From a virus, in the IMG/VR virus record IMGVR_UViG_3300042938_002758, positions 1-22,992 of that record: a stretch of DNA of 22,992 bases. The stretch is one strand, 5' to 3'. Shown here piece after piece: positions 16,142 to 22,992 of the stretch. Each line of letters opens with the position of its first letter. Position 1 is the stretch's first letter. The notes under the pieces were generated by a model that was not told the origin of the DNA, searched no databases, and saw only the letters and a program-made list of their open reading frames with translations. The translations under genes and the position numbers were made by a program.

Positions 16142-19100
16142 ATGACAATAGCTGTCTTTGCAATTATAAAAACAATAATCACAATTATCGAAATAGTTAT
16201 GGTATTAACATCTATAGCTATGACAATTGTTCAGTTAACAGCTTCAGCTAAAAAAGGCAAGGGTGCAAGCCAATCAGCTCAAGATTCTAAGAAAGGTTTT
16301 GAAGTAGTTGTTGAAGGCCAGCCAGATTATATAGGTAAGGTATATGGAAGAGCTAAAGTTGGTGGTACACGAGTTTATCACAATGTATGTAGTGATTTCA
16401 AATATGTAAGCCCTGAAGCTGATCAAGTTTATCAAACAGCCACACACGCAACAGCCGGAGGAACTTTTTCAAAAATAAAGTATAATGTTGCCGGTGATTT
16501 GTATAATGAAGTAACAAACTATAGTACTCAAGATGACGGATCATTGTCAAAAGATATTAAAGGACATAATAAAAATGAATTTTTATTCTTTCAACAAATA
16601 CTTTGTCAAGGACCGATAAATAACATCATTGACGTAATTATTGATGAAAGCCGTTATTTGGATGATCCTAATATTGGGGACTATGTAAGAAGAACGGAAA
16701 CTTCATCAAGTGATGGTACAACCTCTGTTGAGTGGAAAAAGGCTCATGCGGCAATGAGAATAAATACATTCAATTCAGGTGGAAAGGTTGATAAACTCAT
16801 TGCGGCAAATTTTTCTGACAGAGCCAACGCCAGTTTTGATAATATGGCTTATATTACTGCAGTTGTACGTCTTGACAGAGAAGCTCCTCAATTCTCATCG
16901 GTACCTTCTTTACAATTTTTAATTGAAGGTTCATTGGTAAGAACAGTCAGCAGTGTAATAGTTGGAGGTGTATCAACCCCAACATTATCAAGTCTTGTAG
17001 AGTATAGTGCAAATCCTACAGGATGGATATACTCAAATAATCCTGCATGGTGTTTATTAGACTATTTATTAGATAAAAGAATAGGTAAAGGGCTTTCTCC
17101 CTCAGACATTGACTTAGGTTCTTTTCAACTTGCGGCAGCTGTTTGTGCAAAGCCTGTTCAAACAAATGCTGTGGTTGCAGGTAAATTTTATAAACCTACA
17201 GATGGTTCTCGCAATATTGATACAGTTACTGTACCACTGTATGAATGTAACATAATCATAGACCCTAAAAGAACTATAAGAGAAAATATAGAGGCTATTC
17301 TCGAAACAATGGCGGATGCTCGTTTAATATGGTCGAATGGAAAATATAAACTAAATCTACAATATGTAACTCAAAATTCTGATTTACTTATTGCTGCAAC
17401 ATTGACTGATGATGATTTAGTGCTTACTCAAAATGTTACAATTGCTTGGCCTTCCGCTTCTCAAAGATTAAATTTTTGTACTGTAAGATATCATACAGAA
17501 TTTGATAATTTTAAAGAAGATTCTGTATCATGGCCTCCAAAATATACAACTTCTTATATGAAAGGTGTTGGCGGAAAGAGATATACACCAACGGCAGGCT
17601 CTTTTGCAAATTCAGCTGGTCGTGGTAGATTGCTTAATGACTATGGTGTTTGGTCAGGTGGTTCTCCAACAACTTTGAATTATAAGCTATTAGTTCCAAA
17701 AGAAAAAGCTGGTACATACACGCTTTCTTGTGGTGTACAAAAGTCAATGGTATTGACTATAACAGATAGTTCAAATCAAGCGTTGTCAATGGGTTATACT
17801 CCTGAATCCGCTCTTGATATGAGTTTGTTCAATAATAATGTAAATCTTAATAGTCTTGGTTCAACAACACCCGTTACTGTCACAAATGCGAATATACCTG
17901 AAGGAAGTGGTCTTCGTAAGTATACTGTAGTTTTAGGGACAGCTTTGACGGATCAGATATATAGCATATCAATCACAGCCACAGGTGGAACAGGTATAAG
18001 ATCTGTTGCAGCTAAGCTGGAAAATACAACAAACATATTGTGGACAACAAGAGATGTTGCGTATGATGCTTATGTTTTACAAAGCACCAATTCAGGCGTA
18101 TATGACACAATGCTGGGTGAAGATAATGGTGTTAAGTTAGAATTTGAAATGTTCTCTGAAGGTATTTCTGATCCTTATCATGCCATGGCAAAAGCTGAAG
18201 AGCTGGTAAGAACCAGTAGATCTGCATTTTCAATATCTTTTAAATACTTAGTTACAAAAATGTATTTAGAGCCTGGTGATTATGTTAAAATTCAAAGTGA
18301 AAGTTTATATATAGGTTCCACAACAAATCCTTTAATTATTAGAATTAATTCTATAAAAATGATTGAAGGCAATGAATGTGAAGTCACTGCAAGTCGTTTT
18401 GATTATACACAACTGGCTTGGAGTGTTAAAGACGATGTTTATACATTGCCACCTAATGTTTATACAACATTGCTTGCACCTCCTGAATGGTTATTGTATG
18501 TACATACAGCAGAGAACTTGGCAAATTCTTCAGGCACACTTACTTGGCCTCTTGCACCTTTAGCTGATGAGTACGTTTTATACACTCATACTGCAGAAGA
18601 TCCTATTGATGCTGATACAGGTTTACCTATATTCAGAGAAATTGGAAGAGCATCGAAAGATTCAACAACATTTAATTTACCACAAATGAGTACTTTAAGT
18701 GCTTATTTTGGAATAAAATCTTTTTATAATGGTTCTTATTCTGATATGACTTATACAAGTACTGACGCTCCAGTATTACTTGCCGATACTTCATATGAAA
18801 TTACAGGTCTAGTTTTTACTTATAATAGCCCAGGTGCTAATCAAGTATCTTGGTCTTCTTTTACAGTTACATTAAACGGAGTTACTGTTAAGACAGTGGC
18901 TACAGGATATGCGACTTGGTCTTTACTTGATCTTTATATATACTACGATCCAATAGCCAATGTTGTAAAATCAACAACAAATATTAATATTGCTTACCAG
19001 GGCAAATTATTGTTAATATATAAAGGTGGAAGTGATGGTATTGTGGAAACTTCAGACTTATTACCACCAATCAATTTTTATGTAAAAGGTACAATAGGCA

Positions 19101-21871
19101 ATATTTTTGCAACGAAAGATTTAGATCTTACTTGGGACTATAATCCTGCAAATAATTTGAAAAAATCTACAATTGCTTATTACTTGTTGGCAGTTATTAA
19201 TCCCGATACAAATGTTGTTATGACAACAGCACGAATTGAATTGGATACATTAAAGGGTGGAGCTTATACATTTACATATGCAGACAATACAGCTTCTTTC
19301 GGTACTGCCAAAAGATCTTTTATTGTTAAATTATATAGTGTAAGTACAACAGGAGCTTTATCAGATTCAACTTCATTAAATGTAAATAACCCTGCAATAG
19401 CTGCAATAAATTGGTCTATATCAGCAGTATTTAAAAGTGTGGTTGTTACTTTAACGCCTACAACTCAAAGTGATTTAGCTGAATATATTGTTTTCAGAGG
19501 ACTTACCGCCAATTTTGCGGTAAACGGTACTGTTGATTTATTGGCTTCTAATATTGTATATCGTGGTACACAAACTTATATAAATATTGATGCTGAAACC
19601 AGTAAAACATATTATTATGTGGTTGCTGCCATTGATACTTTTGGCACAGTTGGTGCAATATTATCAAGCAGTGTAGCTGCATCTGCAATACCGATAGATC
19701 CTGATACATATGTATATACAGGCTTGAGTTTTATCGCAAACCATAATGGACCGCAATCGGTAACAAATGGTGTTGATTCCGGTTATTTATTAAATAGTGT
19801 ATATTGGACAGCTGCAACAGCTTCTAAGAATGGTGAAACAGCTACAACAATAAATAGTGGTACTGCAGTATGGACAACAGGAACATTATATATTTACTAT
19901 ATTCCCGGGAACAGTACATTACAAACCAACACATCATTAGTTGCGGCAATAAATGCAAACGGAAGAGTTCTTGCAACGTATAAAGGTGGTGCGGATGTCA
20001 CAAGCGATGCCGGTAAATCTTTTATTTCAGGAGATCAAATACTCACTGGAAGTATTGGTGCAAATGCTTTAGTCACAAATACGGCAATAATAACCAATGT
20101 GGCTCAGTTTGGAAATATTCTTCAAAGTGATGGGTATGCAAATACTACAGGATCTTATGCAGGATGGCGAATTGATAAAACAGGTTGGGCGCAATTTAAT
20201 AATATAACTATTAAAGATAGTTCTGGTAATACGCTGATGAGTTCAAGTGGTGGTGTAGTATTAAATGCTGCTGATCAGGCTGCACTGGAAGCTGCACAAG
20301 CTGCCGCTGATGCCGCACAATTAACAGCAACTAACGCTCAAACAGCAGCAAATACAGCCCAAACAGCTGCTAATAATGCTGCAACTAATGCAACCACCGC
20401 AAACACTGAATTGGCAAGTCTTGTAACGGATAATAAATTAAGTCCTATTGAAAAGCAAGTTTTAATAAGAGATGTTGATGCTATAACTGGAGAATATACG
20501 GGAATATATAACAAAGGAGTTTCTGTAAATTCAACATTGGTTACAGCTTACACAACTGCTTATAATGCTTTAAATACATATTTGGCGACTTTAACTTCAG
20601 CTGTTTTATGGAATAATATAAGTGGTTATACAACTGTAGTCAGAGCAACATTCAAAACAAAATTTAGTGATTATTATACAGCACGTCAAAATCTTTTGAA
20701 TGATATTACTGCAATTGCTCAAGCGGCCGCGGCCACAGCTCAATCATCGGCCAATACTGCTTCAACAGCGGCAGGCAATGCACAAACAACTGCTAATAAT
20801 GCTGCAGCAGCAGCAGGCGTTGCTCAAACAAATGCAAATAATGCAAATACAACTTTAAGCGATATAACCACAGATACAAAATTAAGTATACCTGAAAAAC
20901 AAATTGTAATAAGACTGGTTGCTGATATTGTAAATGAAAAAACAGATATAACAGCTAAAGGTACAGCTTTAAGCGCCACTTTAATTACTGCTTACAATAC
21001 TGCTTATACAGCCTTAATAACTACTTATTTGGCAGGAAATCTTACTGTAGGTTCTGGAACAACTGCATCAGGTGTGACAAAATCATGGAATGATGTGAGT
21101 GGTGCGACAACAATTGTAAGATTAACATTCAAAACAAATTTTAATAATTATTATACAGCTCGTCAAAATCTTTTGAATGAAATTTCGGCAATTGCAGCAA
21201 CCAAGGCAAGTTGGTCAGAAGTATCCGGTACAGGAAAGCCTCAAGATTATGCAACATACGGAGCTTATCTCGGAGATACTGTAACGGGTGATGGAGGAAA
21301 TACAACAGGAAAAATAAATGGTAATATACAAATTGCAAATGCCTCAATTCAGACATTGCAAGTGGCAGGTGATGCCATAACTGCCATGGAATCTGTATTT
21401 CCTTTCCATTATTTTCTACCGGTGACTATAGATACAACACCTATAAATTCAAGCGTATCAGTTGATGGTCAGATTGGACCTATAGTTGTTATTGCAACAT
21501 TACCTATTGCTGTTGTCAGCCTTTCAACAAAAAGAATTATAAATTTTTCTTGTGTTGCCACAATTTTTGATCAGGCCGGTGCCATTAACTTTTATGTATC
21601 AGACGGTATACAAAGCTCAAATATTTTTAAATTTACTGTGAATAATAGTTTAGCTATATACAATGCTGACAGGGATGGTACACGTAGAACTTCTTCAATT
21701 ACTTCAATGAGTTTCACAACGGCACTGACAATTCCCGAAAGTACTGCCAGAACTTTATATATTTATGCTTATTTGGAAACAGGTCGTTATGATGGAACTA
21801 CCAACTGGAAATTTACTTATCCTCCAAAATTGTCAAGTATTTCATTAACATCAGTGACAGGGAAACGATAA
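16142..21871 (+). CDS. J-like tail tip / central fibre host-specificity protein (1909 aa)
   Basis: The N-terminus has a hydrophobic stretch (residues 3-34), then the typical J segment GFEVVVEGQPDYIGKVYGRA(K)VGGTRVYHN (about 55-80). It continues through hub domains to about 780 (WCLLDYLLDKRIGKGLSP; ECNIIIDPKRTIRENIEAIL; MAKAEELVRTSR). Fibronectin-like beta domains follow (about 780-870 and 1085-1185), with two copies of another beta domain (from 885 and from 1192). After GSIGANALVTNTAIITNVAQ and GWRIDKTGWAQFNNITI come Ala/Asn/Thr-rich coiled coils and a duplicated helical domain (from 1422 and from 1570). The beta-rich C-terminal ~160 residues are the best receptor-binding candidate. The length is well above lambda J (1132). 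Host binding is inferred from family. Confidence 0.88.
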   Translation: MTIAVFAIIKTIITIIEIVMVLTSIAMTIVQLTASAKKGKGASQSAQDSKKGFEVVVEGQPDYIGKVYGRAKVGGTRVYHNVCSDFKYVSPEADQVYQTATHATAGGTFSKIKYNVAGDLYNEVTNYSTQDDGSLSKDIKGHNKNEFLFFQQILCQGPINNIIDVIIDESRYLDDPNIGDYVRRTETSSSDGTTSVEWKKAHAAMRINTFNSGGKVDKLIAANFSDRANASFDNMAYITAVVRLDREAPQFSSVPSLQFLIEGSLVRTVSSVIVGGVSTPTLSSLVEYSANPTGWIYSNNPAWCLLDYLLDKRIGKGLSPSDIDLGSFQLAAAVCAKPVQTNAVVAGKFYKPTDGSRNIDTVTVPLYECNIIIDPKRTIRENIEAILETMADARLIWSNGKYKLNLQYVTQNSDLLIAATLTDDDLVLTQNVTIAWPSASQRLNFCTVRYHTEFDNFKEDSVSWPPKYTTSYMKGVGGKRYTPTAGSFANSAGRGRLLNDYGVWSGGSPTTLNYKLLVPKEKAGTYTLSCGVQKSMVLTITDSSNQALSMGYTPESALDMSLFNNNVNLNSLGSTTPVTVTNANIPEGSGLRKYTVVLGTALTDQIYSISITATGGTGIRSVAAKLENTTNILWTTRDVAYDAYVLQSTNSGVYDTMLGEDNGVKLEFEMFSEGISDPYHAMAKAEELVRTSRSAFSISFKYLVTKMYLEPGDYVKIQSESLYIGSTTNPLIIRINSIKMIEGNECEVTASRFDYTQLAWSVKDDVYTLPPNVYTTLLAPPEWLLYVHTAENLANSSGTLTWPLAPLADEYVLYTHTAEDPIDADTGLPIFREIGRASKDSTTFNLPQMSTLSAYFGIKSFYNGSYSDMTYTSTDAPVLLADTSYEITGLVFTYNSPGANQVSWSSFTVTLNGVTVKTVATGYATWSLLDLYIYYDPIANVVKSTTNINIAYQGKLLLIYKGGSDGIVETSDLLPPINFYVKGTIGNIFATKDLDLTWDYNPANNLKKSTIAYYLLAVINPDTNVVMTTARIELDTLKGGAYTFTYADNTASFGTAKRSFIVKLYSVSTTGALSDSTSLNVNNPAIAAINWSISAVFKSVVVTLTPTTQSDLAEYIVFRGLTANFAVNGTVDLLASNIVYRGTQTYINIDAETSKTYYYVVAAIDTFGTVGAILSSSVAASAIPIDPDTYVYTGLSFIANHNGPQSVTNGVDSGYLLNSVYWTAATASKNGETATTINSGTAVWTTGTLYIYYIPGNSTLQTNTSLVAAINANGRVLATYKGGADVTSDAGKSFISGDQILTGSIGANALVTNTAIITNVAQFGNILQSDGYANTTGSYAGWRIDKTGWAQFNNITIKDSSGNTLMSSSGGVVLNAADQAALEAAQAAADAAQLTATNAQTAANTAQTAANNAATNATTANTELASLVTDNKLSPIEKQVLIRDVDAITGEYTGIYNKGVSVNSTLVTAYTTAYNALNTYLATLTSAVLWNNISGYTTVVRATFKTKFSDYYTARQNLLNDITAIAQAAAATAQSSANTASTAAGNAQTTANNAAAAAGVAQTNANNANTTLSDITTDTKLSIPEKQIVIRLVADIVNEKTDITAKGTALSATLITAYNTAYTALITTYLAGNLTVGSGTTASGVTKSWNDVSGATTIVRLTFKTNFNNYYTARQNLLNEISAIAATKASWSEVSGTGKPQDYATYGAYLGDTVTGDGGNTTGKINGNIQIANASIQTLQVAGDAITAMESVFPFHYFLPVTIDTTPINSSVSVDGQIGPIVVIATLPIAVVSLSTKRIINFSCVATIFDQAGAINFYVSDGIQSSNIFKFTVNNSLAIYNADRDGTRRTSSITSMSFTTALTIPESTARTLYIYAYLETGRYDGTTNWKFTYPPKLSSISLTSVTGKR
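18794..19995 (+). repeat. Duplicated beta domain in the J-like gene
   Basis: Unit A (about 18794-19041) and unit B (about 19715-19995) share the frame Y..TGL.F......NG....V..G.A.W....LYIYY.P......T......A....G.LL..YKGG.D. A fibronectin-like stretch lies between them. The match is visible only at protein level. Confidence 0.65.
20405..21205 (+). repeat. Duplicated coiled-coil/helical unit near the J-like C-terminus
   Basis: Unit A (about 20405-20720) and unit B (about 20849-21205) both run from T.L...(V/I)T(D)..KLS..EKQ..IR to FK..F..YYTARQNLLN(D/E)I.AIA. Inside them 33 nt (20671-20703 and 21148-21180) differ at one base only, indicating recent exchange or duplication. Each unit is preceded by an Ala/Asn/Thr-rich coiled coil. 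Confidence 0.8.
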
Positions 21872-22263
21872 TGAATGATTATACTTTTTATGATATTAAC
21901 GGTAAAATCGTGTTTACTTATTCAGGCCAATGTATTTCTGAAATGTCAAGAATACATCCTGAGTTATCTTTTATAATTGGAATTTATGATTTTGAAAAAT
22001 ATTACATTTTAAATGATAACCCAATTGAAAGACCTGTTCAAGATACTAAACTTTCAAAGAAGATATTGAATGCTGATGGAATTGATGAAATTTTAATAAC
22101 GGATGCTCCAAATGGTATGTTCTCAGCTTTCACTGAAGATTATTCCATAAATGGTGAAATAAATGGTAATGATGCATTTTCCACAAATATTGTTGGAAGT
22201 TATGGCATCAGTATTGTTGCTTTCCCTTATTTGGACTTTTATGAAATTATTGAGGCAATATAA
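21871..22263 (+). CDS. Small unknown protein after the tail tip gene, possibly fibre-assembly related
   Basis: This 130-residue acidic protein (MNDYTFYDINGKIVFTYSG...) starts in the stop of the J-like gene (TAATG). Its N-terminal half reads like the 'Y.D..G.I......G' and 'YYILNDNPIERP' pattern often seen in small proteins encoded next to tail fibre genes. The second half (DEILITDAPNGMFSAF, SIVAFPYLDFYEII) is beta-like, perhaps a small immunoglobulin-type fold. No signal peptide or catalytic motif is seen. It may be a chaperone or an accessory of the tip protein. It overlaps the next gene by one base, so the two are probably coupled. Confidence 0.6.
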   Translation: MNDYTFYDINGKIVFTYSGQCISEMSRIHPELSFIIGIYDFEKYYILNDNPIERPVQDTKLSKKILNADGIDEILITDAPNGMFSAFTEDYSINGEINGNDAFSTNIVGSYGISIVAFPYLDFYEIIEAI

Positions 22264-22523
22264 TGGCATTTAGAATAATTAAGCCTATTGAAGAACAAAA
22301 GACTGAAGCAATAACTAAAATAAAACAGTTGTCGAGTGATAGAATATTATCAAATTATCCAATATATCGACAACTAAATATAAGCCGATTACCATATTCA
22401 GAAGAAGCGATTTTGATGTTTTCATTGATTGATGGTATCCGAAACGCTTCGAATACGGCTGAATCGGGAATAAACTCCGCCACAACTATCACTGAAATAA
22501 GAGGTATTGTGTCCGGATTTTGA
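22263..22523 (+). CDS. Small protein resembling the C-terminal part of tail fibre assembly chaperones
   Basis: This 86-residue helical protein has the pattern ...ILSNYPIYRQLNISRL... followed by LMFSLIDGIRNASNTAESGI and TEIRGI. The 'YP.(W/Y)RQ.N....' plus 'I..IR.AS..AE..I' arrangement is common at the end of tail fibre assembly proteins. With the upstream 130-residue gene it could be the two halves of such a protein encoded separately. The start overlaps the previous stop (TAATG) and has GAGG 6 nt upstream. The assignment rests on a short pattern and is tentative. Confidence 0.55.
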   Translation: MAFRIIKPIEEQKTEAITKIKQLSSDRILSNYPIYRQLNISRLPYSEEAILMFSLIDGIRNASNTAESGINSATTITEIRGIVSGF

Positions 22524-22528
22524 AAGAA

Positions 22529-22568
22529 TTTAGATAGTAATGTCTAAAGCGACACAGCGCAACTGTGT
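22529..22568 (+). promoter_or_regulatory. Two tandem hairpins before the last gene
   Basis: TTTAGA (22529-22534) pairs with TCTAAA (22543-22548) around 8 nt, and ACACAG (22552-22557) pairs with CTGTGT (22563-22568) around 5 nt. Both lie in the 70-nt gap between the chaperone-like gene and the gene at 22594. Neither is followed by a T-run. They could be processing or stability elements, or part of a promoter region. Confidence 0.45.
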
Positions 22569-22593
22569 ATGTAGTAAGAAATAGGAGACCAAT

Positions 22594-22992
22594 ATGGTTG
22601 ATCCAAATGAAGATACAGGTAGCATGCCTGAAAATACAATCGCTAAAGAAATCAAAACTATTTTAAAATCAATCGGAGAAAGTAACATGGGTAATTTATT
22701 GGGTGGTGCGGGTGCAGGTTCTGACGGTCTAGGCGGTGGAGTATTATTGGGTTTGCTTTTGGGCAGATCAGGTATACTCGGAGGTGAAGGTAATGTTGCC
22801 AGCGGTTCAGCGGCCATAGATGCTGCGGTTGCGGCAGCTCTGGCTTCAGCCAATCAAGCCAATAACAACTCAATGCTACTTTTGAAGGATATTCAAGACA
22901 GTTCACAGCAAGTTATAAACAACGTAACCGCAGGAACACAAACTGTTCTTACCACTTCACTTCAAGGTCAAATTGCGAATCTTCAAGGTCAA
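22594..22992 (+). CDS. Gly-rich phage protein of unknown function (3' partial)
   Basis: The ATG at 22594 has AGGAG 6 nt upstream, a strong ribosome site. The frame stays open to the window edge (133 residues seen). After a short polar head (MVDPNEDTGSMPENTIAKEI) comes a Gly/Leu-rich hydrophobic region (GGGVLLGLLLGRSGILGG, about residues 49-66), an Ala-rich helix (AAIDAAVAAALASANQANN), then a Gln/Asn/Ser-rich stretch ending LQGQIANLQGQ, which looks like the start of a repeating coiled region. Similar layouts (glycine-rich hydrophobic head, long Q/N-rich tail) occur in late-region phage proteins of unknown role. A minor virion protein is possible. I do not claim a function. Confidence 0.75.
   Translation, partial: MVDPNEDTGSMPENTIAKEIKTILKSIGESNMGNLLGGAGAGSDGLGGGVLLGLLLGRSGILGGEGNVASGSAAIDAAVAAALASANQANNNSMLLLKDIQDSSQQVINNVTAGTQTVLTTSLQGQIANLQGQ

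Noticed and set aside
20723-20730. GCGGCCGC (NotI site) in AT-rich DNA, possible cloning scar
   Set aside because: It is in frame within a run of alanine codons in the J-like coiled coil and is explained by coding.
22530-22853. Minus-strand open frame of 107 codons
   Set aside because: It overlaps the + strand gene with a strong ribosome site and has the Pro/Ala-rich look of an antisense of Gly/Ala codons.

Overview
The window is an AT-rich segment of a tailed-phage (or prophage) genome. It carries the head-completion and tail genes of a long, non-contractile-tailed (siphovirus-type) particle. All genes supported here lie on the + strand and are tightly packed, with many stop/start overlaps of 1-4 nt, so they read as one or a few late operons. 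No host genes, tRNAs, integrase, CRISPR arrays or insertion sequences are visible. A lambda-like tail plan (gpG/gpGT-type frameshift, tape measure, hub proteins, J-like tip protein) suggests a Gram-negative, probably proteobacterial, host. That host assignment is inference.

Layout: (1) 3-1466 is the C-terminal part of a single-subunit (T7/N4-type) RNA polymerase, cut by the left edge of the window. (2) 1467-1599 is a gap with three perfect hairpins. (3) 1600-3457 holds the scaffold and major capsid protein. (4) 3467-5317 holds the neck and tail tube: adaptor, stopper, tail terminator and major tail protein. (5) 5404-6618 holds a small unknown gene, the gpG-like tail assembly chaperone with its -1 frameshift (GGGAAAG) into a gpT-like segment, and a gp10-like small protein. 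(6) 6628-6654 is an intrinsic-terminator-like hairpin. (7) 6669-14927 encodes a 2752-residue tape measure protein. (8) 14933-21871 holds two tail-tip/hub proteins and a 1909-residue J-like tip/receptor protein. (9) 21871-22523 holds two small genes resembling a split tail-fibre chaperone. (10) 22594 to the right edge holds a glycine-rich, then polar, unknown protein cut by the window end.

The most unusual element is the RNA polymerase. The motif B residues R, K and Y-G and the HSxD and HD (motif C) signatures are intact. The gene sits directly upstream of the scaffold, where portal or minor-head genes usually lie, and not among early replication genes. Well-studied virion-packaged polymerases come from short-tailed phages (N4, crAss-like). 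A polymerase encoded in the head module of a long-tailed phage raises the possibility that it is packaged and delivered with the DNA, perhaps as part of a larger polyvalent head protein whose N-terminus lies upstream.

Other points of interest: the only three cysteines I find in the 2752-residue tape measure are consecutive; the tape measure has two clamp-binding-like motifs 14 residues apart, an internal duplication and a repeated 16-residue motif; and arginine codon use differs sharply between the capsid gene and its neighbour.
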